Assembly (NCBI RefSeq): GCF_030385785.1
Contig: NZ_JAUEDK010000001.1
Location: 124,001-188,000 of the forward strand
Length of the DNA: 64,000 nucleotides
Source of the DNA: Crenobacter oryzisoli
GTDB taxonomy: Bacteria > Pseudomonadota > Gammaproteobacteria > Burkholderiales > Chromobacteriaceae
Direction of reading: 5' to 3'
In this document: piece after piece, positions 1-7,640 of the stretch
How the letters are laid out: each line of letters opens with the position of its first letter
How positions within the stretch are numbered: position 1 is the stretch's first letter
Position numbers and translations under genes: made by a program
The notes under the pieces: generated by a model
Told to the model about the DNA's origin: nothing
The model's input: the letters and a program-made list of their open reading frames with translations, nothing else
Database searches by the model: none

Positions 1-598
1 AGTTGTCGGCGTCGCTTTCCTGCGACTGGCTGAACTGGGCGTTCACGAGCGCCTCACCCAGCTCGCCCAGCTCCGAGTTGCTCAGCTGCGCCAGGCCTTC
101 GCCGCCGAAGGTACCGGCCGCATTCCGGGCGGCAGCAGCCGTGTAGGCGACTTGCATTGCCTTCTTGGTGTGACCGAGCGCCACGTGGCCCATTTCGTGG
201 CCGATCACGCCGATCACTTCGTCGTCGTTCATCTTGTCCATCAGGCCGGTATTGATGCGCACGCAGCCGTTCGCCATTGCCCAGGCATTCACTTCCTTGT
301 TCTGGTAGACCTTGAAGTTGACCGGCTGGCCGTTGATCTCCTTGCCAACCTTCTTGGTGATGGCGGCCAGGCGCTTGCCGTACTTGCTGTTGGCCGGGGC
401 GATCTTGGATTCGCGGTCGTACTGGGCACATGCCTGATCGGCCAGGGTCTTGACCTCGCTGTCGGACAGGGTGGCGGCCTTCAGCGCCTGCTTGCCGACG
501 GCGAGGCCGGCACTGATCTGGCTGAAGTCGATGGCGTGGGCGGCAGGAGCCAAGGCCAGGCTCAGGCTGAGGACGGCTGCGAAGCGAGTGGTTTTCAT
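1..598 (-). CDS. M48 metalloprotease, LoiP/YggG-like, partial
   Basis: The window's left edge cuts this gene; 199 N-terminal codons are visible and it is read right to left. The product begins MKTTRFAAVL, followed by a hydrophobic stretch ending AHA, which looks like a signal peptidase I site. There is no lipobox cysteine, unlike E. coli LoiP, which is a lipoprotein. The zinc motif HEMGH lies about residue 136, preceded by NEVNAWAMANG and followed by FSQSQESDAD, whose acidic residues would supply the third zinc ligand. This matches the periplasmic M48 proteases that degrade damaged envelope proteins. The gene stands alone, with a 507-base gap upstream. The fold and activity class are well supported; the substrate is unknown. 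Confidence 0.9.
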   Translation of the reverse strand, partial: MKTTRFAAVLSLSLALAPAAHAIDFSQISAGLAVGKQALKAATLSDSEVKTLADQACAQYDRESKIAPANSKYGKRLAAITKKVGKEINGQPVNFKVYQNKEVNAWAMANGCVRINTGLMDKMNDDEVIGVIGHEMGHVALGHTKKAMQVAYTAAAARNAAGTFGGEGLAQLSNSELGELGEALVNAQFSQSQESDADN

Positions 599-1105
599 AT
601 TGTTATCCCTAGAGCGTTGTGTGGAAAAATAATGATTATGACATAATCCATTGTCATTTTAAAATTCAAAAGAGCTAATGAGCGCTTTGCTGTCCAATAG
701 CGGGCTTGGCGCATCGATGGAGGAGGTGTGCTACCCGTTGTCGCCGAGGGGCGACATGAGAAGCATGGAAACATCGATGTTTGAGGAGGCTGGCAGGCGG
801 GCCACTGGCGGTTTGTCGTGGGGTGGCGACAGTTTGAGTGCCGGTCGTCTGCTTGGAGGAGCCCGATTGCCCGCATCTGTAGGGGTTTTAGAGCCGCTAA
901 CAAAACTCAGCGAAGCGGCAGTGCTCGTCGTGCGGCCGCAGGCAGTACAAGTAGTGCGGCAATGCCAAATAACAACGCCAAGAAGGTTTTGTTAGCGGTT
1001 CTTAGGAGGATGGCACGGGGTTTGCTGTAGTTGGGTAAGGGCCGTGCCGGAACGACCTGGCGGTCGCGACGCGGCATTTCTCCCATCCATCTGAAGGAGA
1101 TCACC
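599..1105. other. Intergenic region holding an AT-rich promoter zone and a 111-bp repeat
   Basis: No convincing gene is present. Bases 600-680 are clearly AT-rich compared with the surroundings and probably hold the promoter of the M48 protease on the minus strand. The segment 891-1001 is a dispersed repeat described separately. The rest, up to the ribosome binding site GAAGGAG at about 1093, probably carries the promoter of the BON-domain gene, but I see no clear -35/-10 pair. Confidence 0.5.
891..1001. repeat. Small inverted-repeat element, family 1, copy A
   Basis: The 111-base segment begins GAGCCGCTAACAAA and ends with the near-complement TTTTGTTAGCGGTTC. Its interior, read on the minus strand, aligns with the element at 39449-39560. 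Shared blocks include GGCGTTGT, a CACTAC...GTACTG core and GCGGC. Both copies have about the same length and the same ends but sit at unrelated loci, so this is a dispersed element. It contains no reading frame. Whether it is a MITE moved by a transposase in trans or a REP-like structured repeat cannot be told from two copies. Confidence 0.8.
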
Positions 1106-1690
1106 ATGAAACGGACTTTCACTCACAGCCTGCTGGCTGTCATGCTGGCCTCCGCTTTTGCCGGCAGTACAGCGGCGTACGCCGCCAGTGCTGGAGACAA
1201 GGCCATCACTACCATCGACAATGCCGCGAGCAGCGCAGGCCACTATCTGGACGACACCACGGTCACCACCAAGGTGAAGGCGGCGCTGCTGGCCGACGAA
1301 GACGTGAAAAGCCTGCCGATCTCAGTGGAGACCCACAAGGGCGTGGTGCAGCTATCCGGCTTTGTCGGTGACCAGAAGCAGGCCTGGCGCGCCAGCGAGG
1401 TGACCGCTTCGGTCGCCGGGGTGAGCGCGGTTAGGAACGACCTGCGCATCAAAACGCCGAACGGTACGGCCGCCGGCTATCTCAGCGACGCCGCGATCAC
1501 CAGCAAGGTGAAGGCTGCACTGCTGGAGGATAAGCATGTCAAGTCAGTACCGATCAGCGTGAAGACCGACGGCGGCGTGGTGCAGTTGACTGGTTTCGTG
1601 CAGAACAAGAGCCAGATCACGCAAGCCGGGAGAGTGGCGGCCGGGGTGAAGGACGTGAAGAGTGTCCAGAACGAACTGCGCCTGAAATGA
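1106..1690 (+). CDS. Periplasmic protein with two BON domains, OsmY-like
   Basis: The 194-residue product has a signal peptide (MKRTFTHSLLAVMLASAFA, cleavage near AYAAS). Two tandem BON domains follow, roughly residues 50-118 and 125-193. Both contain the pattern KVKAALL...VKS.PISV....GVVQL.GFV, so they look like an internal duplication. OsmY-type BON proteins are periplasmic, bind phospholipid surfaces and are induced by osmotic or envelope stress. The start at 1106 is chosen over the in-frame codon at 1031 because it follows a strong GAAGGAG site and begins the signal peptide. The DUF1328 gene lies 32 bases downstream and is probably co-transcribed. Confidence 0.92.
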   Translation: MKRTFTHSLLAVMLASAFAGSTAAYAASAGDKAITTIDNAASSAGHYLDDTTVTTKVKAALLADEDVKSLPISVETHKGVVQLSGFVGDQKQAWRASEVTASVAGVSAVRNDLRIKTPNGTAAGYLSDAAITSKVKAALLEDKHVKSVPISVKTDGGVVQLTGFVQNKSQITQAGRVAAGVKDVKSVQNELRLK

Positions 1691-1722
1691 GCGGATAGAC
1701 CTGAGCTAAAGGAGAGAGTGCA

Positions 1723-1929
1723 ATGATCAACTGGGCATTGATTTTCTTCGTGGTCGCGCTAGTCGCCGGCCTCTTGGGTTTTGGTGCGCTGGCCGGCAGC
1801 GCCGCCACGATCGCCAAGATCGTGTTCGGTGTTGGCCTCTTACTGCTGCTGGTGCATCTGGTCTTCGATCGGCGCGTGCCGGCCCATCGCAAGAATGTTA
1901 GGGCTACAGTCAGGACGGGGCGGGCGTGA
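1723..1929 (+). CDS. Small membrane protein, DUF1328 (UPF0391, YtjA-like)
   Basis: This 68-residue protein is nearly all membrane-spanning. It has one helix at residues 4-24, a short GALAGSAATIAKI turn, and a second helix at about 35-52, then a basic tail. The two-helix layout and the motif FGALAGSAA are typical of DUF1328, a small inner-membrane family of unknown function often found beside osmotic or general stress genes. A GGAGAG ribosome site precedes the ATG. It probably forms a short operon with the BON gene; the hairpin at 1995-2019 would end that transcript. Confidence 0.88.
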   Translation: MINWALIFFVVALVAGLLGFGALAGSAATIAKIVFGVGLLLLLVHLVFDRRVPAHRKNVRATVRTGRA

Positions 1930-1994
1930 ACTCAGGACCGCCTGAGCAAACCGTCAATCGTCCTTATCGGCATCTTACGCCATCGGTTCCGCAC

Positions 1995-2019
1995 GCCGCC
2001 CTTTAGAGGGCGGCTTTTT
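1995..2019 (+). terminator. Rho-independent terminator of the BON/DUF1328 unit
   Basis: An eight-base-pair GC stem (GCCGCCCT / AGGGCGGC) with loop TTAG is followed by five T residues on the plus strand. The loop contains the stop codon of the convergent LysR gene, so the hairpin overlaps that gene's last codons. Confidence 0.8.
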
Positions 2020-2974
2020 CGTTGGTGCCGGCCAGCTCGGTTAGCCCGGCCACCGCCGCCGACATCTCCAGGCTCTGGGTGAGTCGCGGCAGGAAGAATT
2101 CGATGAAGGCCTGGTACTTCCTCGGCTGAGGCTGTCGGTACGGGTAGACGAGGTAGATCGGCCACTGCTCGCCACTCCACTCGGGCAGCACCCGTACCAG
2201 TTCGCCGCGCGCCACATGGGGGGCAGAGCAGTACTGCGGCAACAGCGTGATGCCCTGGCCGGCCACCGCGGCGCCGGCCAGCACCGAGCCGTGATTGCAG
2301 TTGAGCGCCACATTGAGCGCGCTGCGGCAGGTCTCGCCCTGTCGGGTCAGCCGCCAGTGCGGATCGCGCGCGTCGACTTCGTCGTCGATCAGCGCGCGGT
2401 GGCAGACCAGGTCGCACAGCGACTCCGGCGTGCCGTGGCGCGCCAGGTAGGCCGGCGAGGCATACAGCGCTTCGCCGGCGAAGCCGACCAGGCGGGCAAC
2501 CAGCGCTTCGTCGTGTACGCGTCGGGTACGAATGCAGAAGTCGATGCCGTCGGCGACCAGGTCCTGCAGGCGGTTCTCCACTTCCAGTCGGATCTCCAAT
2601 TGGGGCAGCTGCACTGCCAGTTCGGCCAGCAAGGGCGGCAGTAGAAACTGCGACACCGAGGCGGTGGCGCTGATCTGCAGCGGCCCGCTCACGCAGTCCT
2701 GCGCCGCCTGCACGTCGGGACGGGCGCGCTCCAGTGTCTCGCGCAGCACGCGGGCGTGTCGTGCCAGTCGCTCGCCGGCTTCGGTCAGCGCTACCCGCCG
2801 GGTGGTGCGTAGCACCAGCACTGTCCCCAATTCCCGTTCCAGCTCACGCACTAGCACACTGACGCGGCTCTTGGCGCAGCCGAGGTGGTCGGCGGCGGCG
2901 GTGAAGCTGCCGAGCCGTGCCAGTGCGTCGAAGGCGAGTAGCGCCTCGGGAGAGAGTAGCGAGTTTGTTTCCAC
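2003..2974 (-). CDS. LysR-family transcriptional regulator
   Basis: The 323-residue protein has an N-terminal winged helix-turn-helix, residues about 10-68. Its recognition region reads FTAAADHLGCAKSRVSVLVR, followed by the usual LysR wing LTEAGERLARHA. The rest is a periplasmic-binding-like effector domain. It is transcribed away from the SDR gene at 3296, the classic arrangement in which a LysR protein controls its divergent neighbour. The recognition helix carries a cysteine and KSRVS in place of the commoner QPAVS, which fits the YafC/AaeR-like subgroup. The effector is unknown. Its 3' end overlaps the terminator of the upstream genes on the other strand. Confidence 0.9.
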   Translation of the reverse strand: METNSLLSPEALLAFDALARLGSFTAAADHLGCAKSRVSVLVRELERELGTVLVLRTTRRVALTEAGERLARHARVLRETLERARPDVQAAQDCVSGPLQISATASVSQFLLPPLLAELAVQLPQLEIRLEVENRLQDLVADGIDFCIRTRRVHDEALVARLVGFAGEALYASPAYLARHGTPESLCDLVCHRALIDDEVDARDPHWRLTRQGETCRSALNVALNCNHGSVLAGAAVAGQGITLLPQYCSAPHVARGELVRVLPEWSGEQWPIYLVYPYRQPQPRKYQAFIEFFLPRLTQSLEMSAAVAGLTELAGTNEKAAL

Positions 2975-3068
2975 GAGAGAACAGTGTGTTGAGTTTTATG
3001 CCGTTTATCTGAGTATTCGGCGTGACTACGATGAGCTTACAACTTTCTGGCAAACAATGGTGGCTCAA

Positions 3069-3269
3069 ATGGACGCATTACTCAGACTCGGGCCCTGCGC
3101 TTGGCGGCAGTCTTTCAGCGGTAGCCGGCGGTTTGCCGACCGGGTGTTCCGCCGCTTCGGTGCTTGGTGGTGGAGCGGCCTGCAAGGCCAGGGGCGCAGC
3201 CTCCGCGACGACAGCGAGGCGCTCGACCGGATTTACGAGCAGGCCCGGGCGCGGCGCAATCTGTTCTGA
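3069..3269 (+). CDS. Possible small protein between LysR and SDR genes
   Basis: An open frame of 66 codons starts MDALLRLGP (an alternative ATG lies at 3057) and ends QARARRNLF with a TGA 26 bases before the SDR start. It is rich in arginine and aromatic residues (FRRFGAWWW) and has an amphipathic C-terminal part. No family was recognised and there is no strong ribosome site. It lies in the right place to be the first gene of the SDR unit, and its third codon positions are GC-rich like real genes here. The composition of this region alone could also produce an open frame by chance. Confidence 0.35.
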   Translation: MDALLRLGPCAWRQSFSGSRRFADRVFRRFGAWWWSGLQGQGRSLRDDSEALDRIYEQARARRNLF

Positions 3270-3295
3270 TCTCGCAAACAGTTAGGGGAATGGCG

Positions 3296-3913
3296 ATGAA
3301 GATTCTAGTGGTGGGCGGCGCAGGCACGATCGGCCGCGCGGTGGTGGCCGGGCTGCGGGAGGCTGGCCATACGGTGGCCAGCGCCGGGCGGCAGTCCGGC
3401 GATTTGCGTCTCGACATGACCTCGCGCGACAGCATCGAGAGCGTCTATGCAGCGCATCCGGACCTGGACGGCGTGGTGGTGGTGGCCGGCCATGTGGCGT
3501 TCCGACCGATCGCGCAGTTGGCCGAGGCGGACTGGCATGCGGGCTTCGACAGTAAGCTGATGGGGCAGATCCGGCTGGTGCAGTTGGGCGCACAATTACT
3601 GAAGCCGGGCATCGTTTTCGTGCTGACCTCGGGCATCCTCCAGCGCGAGCCGGTACTGGGCGGCGCCAGTGCCAGCACCGTTAACGGCGCGCTTGCTGGC
3701 TTCGTGATGGCGGCAGCGGCCGAGCTGTGGGGCAGAGCGCGCGTCAATCTGGTCAGCCCCGGTGTGGTGGCTGGCGAGGCGAAGGAGGAGGACGGGGTGT
3801 TCGGCGGCTTCGTGCCGATCAGCTCCGAACGGGTCGCAGCCGCTTACCGCCGTGCGCTGGAGCAGCCGATCAGCGGCAAGGTGCTGGAGGTATTCGACGA
3901 GCGCACGCGCTGA
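3296..3913 (+). CDS. Short-chain dehydrogenase/reductase family protein
   Basis: The 205-residue protein begins MKILVVGGAGTIGRAVV, with the glycine-rich Rossmann motif GGAGTIG for NAD(P). An NAG-like segment (VVVVAGHVAF) and a serine in LTSGILQ follow. The classical YxxxK is not visible: where tyrosine is expected the sequence reads ASASTVNGALAGF. This is therefore an atypical SDR and may have altered or lost activity. ATG 3296 is preferred over ATG 3290 because AGGGGA sits at the correct distance from it. The gene faces away from a LysR regulator, which probably controls it. The substrate cannot be deduced. Confidence 0.85.
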   Translation: MKILVVGGAGTIGRAVVAGLREAGHTVASAGRQSGDLRLDMTSRDSIESVYAAHPDLDGVVVVAGHVAFRPIAQLAEADWHAGFDSKLMGQIRLVQLGAQLLKPGIVFVLTSGILQREPVLGGASASTVNGALAGFVMAAAAELWGRARVNLVSPGVVAGEAKEEDGVFGGFVPISSERVAAAYRRALEQPISGKVLEVFDERTR

Positions 3914-3971
3914 AGGCACCGGGCCATCCCGCAGTCTGGTTTAGCGCTGTCGCATACTGAAGTGCAGCATG

Positions 3972-4015
3972 AAAAAAGGTTGGCCGAACGGGGGGTACCC
4001 CGTTCGGCCAACCTT
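3972..4015 (-). terminator. Strong terminator of mfd
   Basis: A perfect 18-base-pair stem (3976-3993 with 3998-4015) has a four-base loop. A run of six A on the plus strand becomes a T tract for transcripts coming from mfd. The arm AAGGTTGGCCGAACG recurs at 15764 and, in shorter form, at 39570. It separates the convergent SDR and mfd genes. Confidence 0.9.
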
Positions 4016-4037
4016 CGTGCATGACTAGGCGGGCCGC

Positions 4038-7000
4038 TTACTGCAGCTCGCGCAGCAGCTCCTTCACCCGCACCACCCGCATTGCGACGTCCGGCACGTG
4101 GCTCTCAACGCGCAGCTTGTCTTGGCCGGCCAGCTTGTAGTGCTTCTTGGTCTGGATCAGCCCGATGATCTTCATCGGGTCGATCGGCGGGTTCTTCACG
4201 AAGGTGAGCTGCATCGCCACCTCGCTCGCGTCGAGCTTCTGGATGCCCAGCGGCTTGGCCGACAGCCGCAACCGGTGGCTGTCGATCAGCGTCTTCACCG
4301 TTTGCGGCGGCAGGCCGAAGCGGTCGATCAGTTCCTCGTGGATGGTGTCGATCTCGGCCTCGCTCTCGCAGGTGGCGAGGCGCTTGTACAGCACCAGCCG
4401 CTCGTGCACATCCGGGCAGTACTCGTCCGGTAGCAGCGCCGGCGCGTGCAAGTTGATCTCGGTGGTGACGCCGAGCGGCGCATCGAGGTCCGGCTCGCGA
4501 CCCTTCTTCAGGTCCTTCACCGCCTGCTTCAGCATCTCGGTGAACAGCGAGAAGCCGACTTCCTGCATCTCGCCCGACTGGCCCTCGCCGAGCACCTCGC
4601 CGGCGCCGCGGATCTCCAGATCGTGCATCGCGAGATAAAAGCCCGAACCCAACTCCTCGGACATCTGAATCGCCTCCAGGCGCTTTTGCGCGTCGCGGGT
4701 CATCCCTTCCGGCGTGAGCAGGTAGGCATAGGCCTGGTGGTGGCTGCGGCCCACGCGGCCGCGCAGCTGGTGCAGCTGGGCGATGCCGAACTTGTCGGCG
4801 CGGTGGATCAGGATGGTGTTGGCGTTGGGGATGTCGATGCCGGTCTCGATGATGGTCGAACACAGCAACAGGTTGTAGCGCTGCTGCAGGAAGTCGCGCA
4901 TTACCTGTTCCAACTCGCGCTCCCTGAGCTGGCCGTGCGCCACACCGATGCGCGCCTCGGGCAACAGTTCGGCTAGCTTCTCGCGCTGGTTCTCGATGGT
5001 GTCGACTTCGTTGTGCAGGAAGAACACTTGGCCGCCACGCTTGAGTTCTCGCAGCACTGCTTCGCGGATGATGCCGTTCGACACCGGGCTGACGAAGGTC
5101 TTCACCGCCAGGCGGCGGCTCGGCGCGGTGGTGATCGCCGAGAAGTCGCGCAGCCCCTCCAGCGCCATCGACAGCGTGCGGGGGATTGGCGTGGCGGTCA
5201 GCGTCAGCACGTCGACGTTGGCGCGCAGGCGCTTGAGCTGCTCCTTCTGGCGCACGCCGAAACGGTGTTCCTCGTCGATGATGACGAGGCCCAGGTTCTT
5301 GAACTCGACATCCGGCTGCACCAGCTTGTGGGTGCCGATGACGATGTCGATGCTGCCGTCGGCCAGACCCGCCAGCGCCGCTTTGGTCTCTTTGGCGCTT
5401 CTGAAGCGCGACAGCTCGGCGATCTTCACCGGCCAGTCGGCGAAGCGGTCGGAGAAGTTCTGGAAATGCTGTTCGGCCAGCAGCGTGGTCGGCACCAGCA
5501 CCGCCACCTGCTTGCCGCCCATCACGGCGACGAAGGCGGCCCGCAACGCGACTTCGGTCTTGCCGAAGCCGACGTCGCCGCAGACCAGCCGGTCCATCGG
5601 CTTGCCGGAGCACATGTCGTCGATCACCGCCTCGATCGCGGCGGCCTGGTCGGGAGTTTCCTCGAAGGCGAAGCCGGTGGCGAACGCCTCGTAGTCGTGC
5701 GGCGCCAGTGCGAAGGTATGGCCTTCGCGCGCGGCGCGCTGCGCATACAGATTCAACAGCTCTGCCGCGGTGTCGCGCGCCTTCTCGGCGGCGCGCTTCT
5801 TGGCCTTCTCCCAGGCCGGGTTGCCGAGCTTGTGCAGCGGCGCCTGGTCGGCTGCCTGGCCGGCGTAACGGCTAATCAAATGCAGTTGCGACACCGGCAC
5901 GTACAGGCGAGCCTCGTCAGCGTATTCGAGCAGCATCAGCTCGGTTTCGCCTTCGCCCAGGTCCATCGACACCAGGCCCTGGTAGCGGCCGATGCCATGC
6001 TGCTCGTGCACTACAGGGTCGCCGATCTTCACCTCGGCCAGGTCGCGCAGCATCGCGTCGGAGCTGGCGCGGGCGCGCTTCTGGCGGCTGCCGCTGCGCG
6101 CCACGTGCTGGTAGAGCTCGGCCTCGGTGACGACGGCGAGGTTCTGTTCGACCAACAGGAAGCCGCGGTACAGTGGCGCCACGCACAGCGCGAAGCGCGC
6201 CTCGCCGGTGGCGAAGTCCTGCCAGGAGTCGACGGTGGCCGGCTTCAGACCGTGCTCGTGCAGGAATTGCTGCATCGTTTCGCGCCGGCCCAGGCTCTCG
6301 GCCACCAGCAGTACCCTGCCGTCGTGGCCCTGCACGAAGTCGGCGAGGCGGTGCAAGGGGTTGTCGTCGCGGCGCTCGACCGCCAGGTTGGGCAGGCCGG
6401 TGGTGTTGTCGGCCGGGGGCGGCAGCTCGAAGCGCGCGTACGGTTTGAAGCCCGCCATCAATTCGTCCGGCGACAGGTAGATCGCCTTGGGCGGCAGCAC
6501 CGGGCGCTCCGGGTCGCCACCGGCCATCGCGTGGCGGCTGGCGATGTCCTTCCACATCGACTCGGCGGCGGCCTGCACGTCGTGGTGCAGCACCAGGGTG
6601 GCCTGCTCGCCCAGGTAGTCGAACAACGTCGAGGTGTGATCGAAGAACAGCGGCAGGTAGTACTCGATGCCGGCAGGGAACAGTTTGGCCGAGACGTCCT
6701 TGTAGATGCGGCTCTTGCTGGGGTCGCCCTCGATGCGCTCACGGTACTGCTGGCGGAAGGTGGTGACGCCGGCCTCGTCGGTCGGGTATTCGCGCGCCGG
6801 CAAGAGGCGAATCTCCGGCACCGGATACAGCGTGCGTTGCGTGTCCGGGTCGAAGGTACGCAGTGACTCGATCTCTTCGTCGAACAGGTCGATGCGGTAG
6901 GGCAGCGTCGAGCCCATCGGGAACAGGTCCACCAAGCCGCCGCGGATCGAGAACTCGCCCGGTGCGACCACCTGGGTCACGTGCTGATAGCCGGCGATCA

Positions 7001-7430
7001 CCAGATCGCCGCGCAGTGCCTCGACGTCGAGATTCTGGCCTGTCTTCAGGAAAAAGGTGCGGCCGATCAGATAATCCACTGGCGTGAGCCGTGTCATCGC
7101 GGTCGCGGCCGGGACGATCACCACATCGGCTTGGCGTTGGCGGATCTGCCACAGCGTGGCGAGTCTTTCCGACACCAGGTCGCCGTGCGGCGAAAAATGG
7201 TCGTAAGGTAGCGTCTCCCAGTCGGGCAGCAGCGCGATGTGGGCGTCTGCAGCGAAGAATGGCAGTTCGGCCTTCAGGCGCTGCGCCGCCTGAGCGTCGG
7301 CCGTCACGATCACCAGGGGCGTGCCCTTGACGATCTGGCGTGCCAGCAGAGCGGCATCGAGCGATTCTGGCTGCGGGGAAAGCCGGGTCTTCTGCCCCTG
7401 CGGTGGAGTCGGGGTGGCGTGGTCAGGCAT
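4038..7430 (-). CDS. mfd: Transcription-repair coupling factor Mfd
   Basis: The 1130-residue protein is close to the family's usual length (about 1150). Mfd is a DNA translocase that displaces RNA polymerase stalled at lesions and recruits UvrA. Visible in order are the UvrB-like N-terminal module; the RNA-polymerase-interacting segment around HEQHGIGRYQGLVSMDLG; the helicase core with Walker A GDVGFGKTEVA, DEEH box IDEEHRFGV and TLTATPIPRTL; QLRGRVGRSHHQAYAYLL; and the C-terminal D7 domain. The start MPDHATPTPPQ at 7430 is preferred to upstream in-frame codons because a TATAAT box lies at 7459-7464 and would overlap them. The gene is monocistronic and ends at a strong hairpin. Confidence 0.97.
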   Translation of the reverse strand: MPDHATPTPPQGQKTRLSPQPESLDAALLARQIVKGTPLVIVTADAQAAQRLKAELPFFAADAHIALLPDWETLPYDHFSPHGDLVSERLATLWQIRQRQADVVIVPAATAMTRLTPVDYLIGRTFFLKTGQNLDVEALRGDLVIAGYQHVTQVVAPGEFSIRGGLVDLFPMGSTLPYRIDLFDEEIESLRTFDPDTQRTLYPVPEIRLLPAREYPTDEAGVTTFRQQYRERIEGDPSKSRIYKDVSAKLFPAGIEYYLPLFFDHTSTLFDYLGEQATLVLHHDVQAAAESMWKDIASRHAMAGGDPERPVLPPKAIYLSPDELMAGFKPYARFELPPPADNTTGLPNLAVERRDDNPLHRLADFVQGHDGRVLLVAESLGRRETMQQFLHEHGLKPATVDSWQDFATGEARFALCVAPLYRGFLLVEQNLAVVTEAELYQHVARSGSRQKRARASSDAMLRDLAEVKIGDPVVHEQHGIGRYQGLVSMDLGEGETELMLLEYADEARLYVPVSQLHLISRYAGQAADQAPLHKLGNPAWEKAKKRAAEKARDTAAELLNLYAQRAAREGHTFALAPHDYEAFATGFAFEETPDQAAAIEAVIDDMCSGKPMDRLVCGDVGFGKTEVALRAAFVAVMGGKQVAVLVPTTLLAEQHFQNFSDRFADWPVKIAELSRFRSAKETKAALAGLADGSIDIVIGTHKLVQPDVEFKNLGLVIIDEEHRFGVRQKEQLKRLRANVDVLTLTATPIPRTLSMALEGLRDFSAITTAPSRRLAVKTFVSPVSNGIIREAVLRELKRGGQVFFLHNEVDTIENQREKLAELLPEARIGVAHGQLRERELEQVMRDFLQQRYNLLLCSTIIETGIDIPNANTILIHRADKFGIAQLHQLRGRVGRSHHQAYAYLLTPEGMTRDAQKRLEAIQMSEELGSGFYLAMHDLEIRGAGEVLGEGQSGEMQEVGFSLFTEMLKQAVKDLKKGREPDLDAPLGVTTEINLHAPALLPDEYCPDVHERLVLYKRLATCESEAEIDTIHEELIDRFGLPPQTVKTLIDSHRLRLSAKPLGIQKLDASEVAMQLTFVKNPPIDPMKIIGLIQTKKHYKLAGQDKLRVESHVPDVAMRVVRVKELLRELQ

Positions 7431-7458
7431 GGTGGCGTTCACAAACGAAACTGACCGC

Positions 7459-7464
7459 ATTATA
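7459..7464 (-). promoter_or_regulatory. Likely -10 box of mfd
   Basis: TATAAT read on the minus strand lies 29 bases before the chosen mfd start. No good -35 box is evident at the expected distance, so this is a perfect -10 hexamer with otherwise weak support. Confidence 0.5.
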
Positions 7465-7594
7465 CGCCTCAGGGGTGGCCGCTGAGAGGGGCGAGGCAAG
7501 CGCGCTGTCTTGCCGACGCAAGATCACTACATCTTTTCCGATTCGGGCCGATAAACAACGAAGCGGTAGCGACCGCCCTGGGGAGAGGGCTCGT

Positions 7595-7633
7595 AGACCG
7601 CACCAACAACAATTAGACAGACCGCACCAACAA
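7595..7633. repeat. Direct repeat of 15 bases
   Basis: AGACCGCACCAACAA occurs at 7595-7609 and again at 7619-7633, a 24-base period, ending just before the ATG at 7641. It may be a duplicated regulator site or a simple local duplication in the leader of the GGDEF/EAL gene. Confidence 0.5.
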
Positions 7634-7640
7634 TAACGAG

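Noticed and set aside
605-660. Possible Fur box in AATAATGATTATGACATAAT
   Set aside because: It matches only part of the consensus dyad, and the area is simply AT-rich; the neighbouring M48 protease is not an expected Fur target.
4105-5613. Long plus- and minus-strand open frames inside mfd (for example 4105-5613, 5013-6866)
   Set aside because: They are in other frames of a clear mfd gene, are made of arginine-, proline- and alanine-rich text typical of high-GC shadow frames, and show no family resemblance.
7595-7633. Two-unit direct repeat as the start of a CRISPR array
   Set aside because: There are only two short units with a nine-base gap and no further copies or cas genes in the window.
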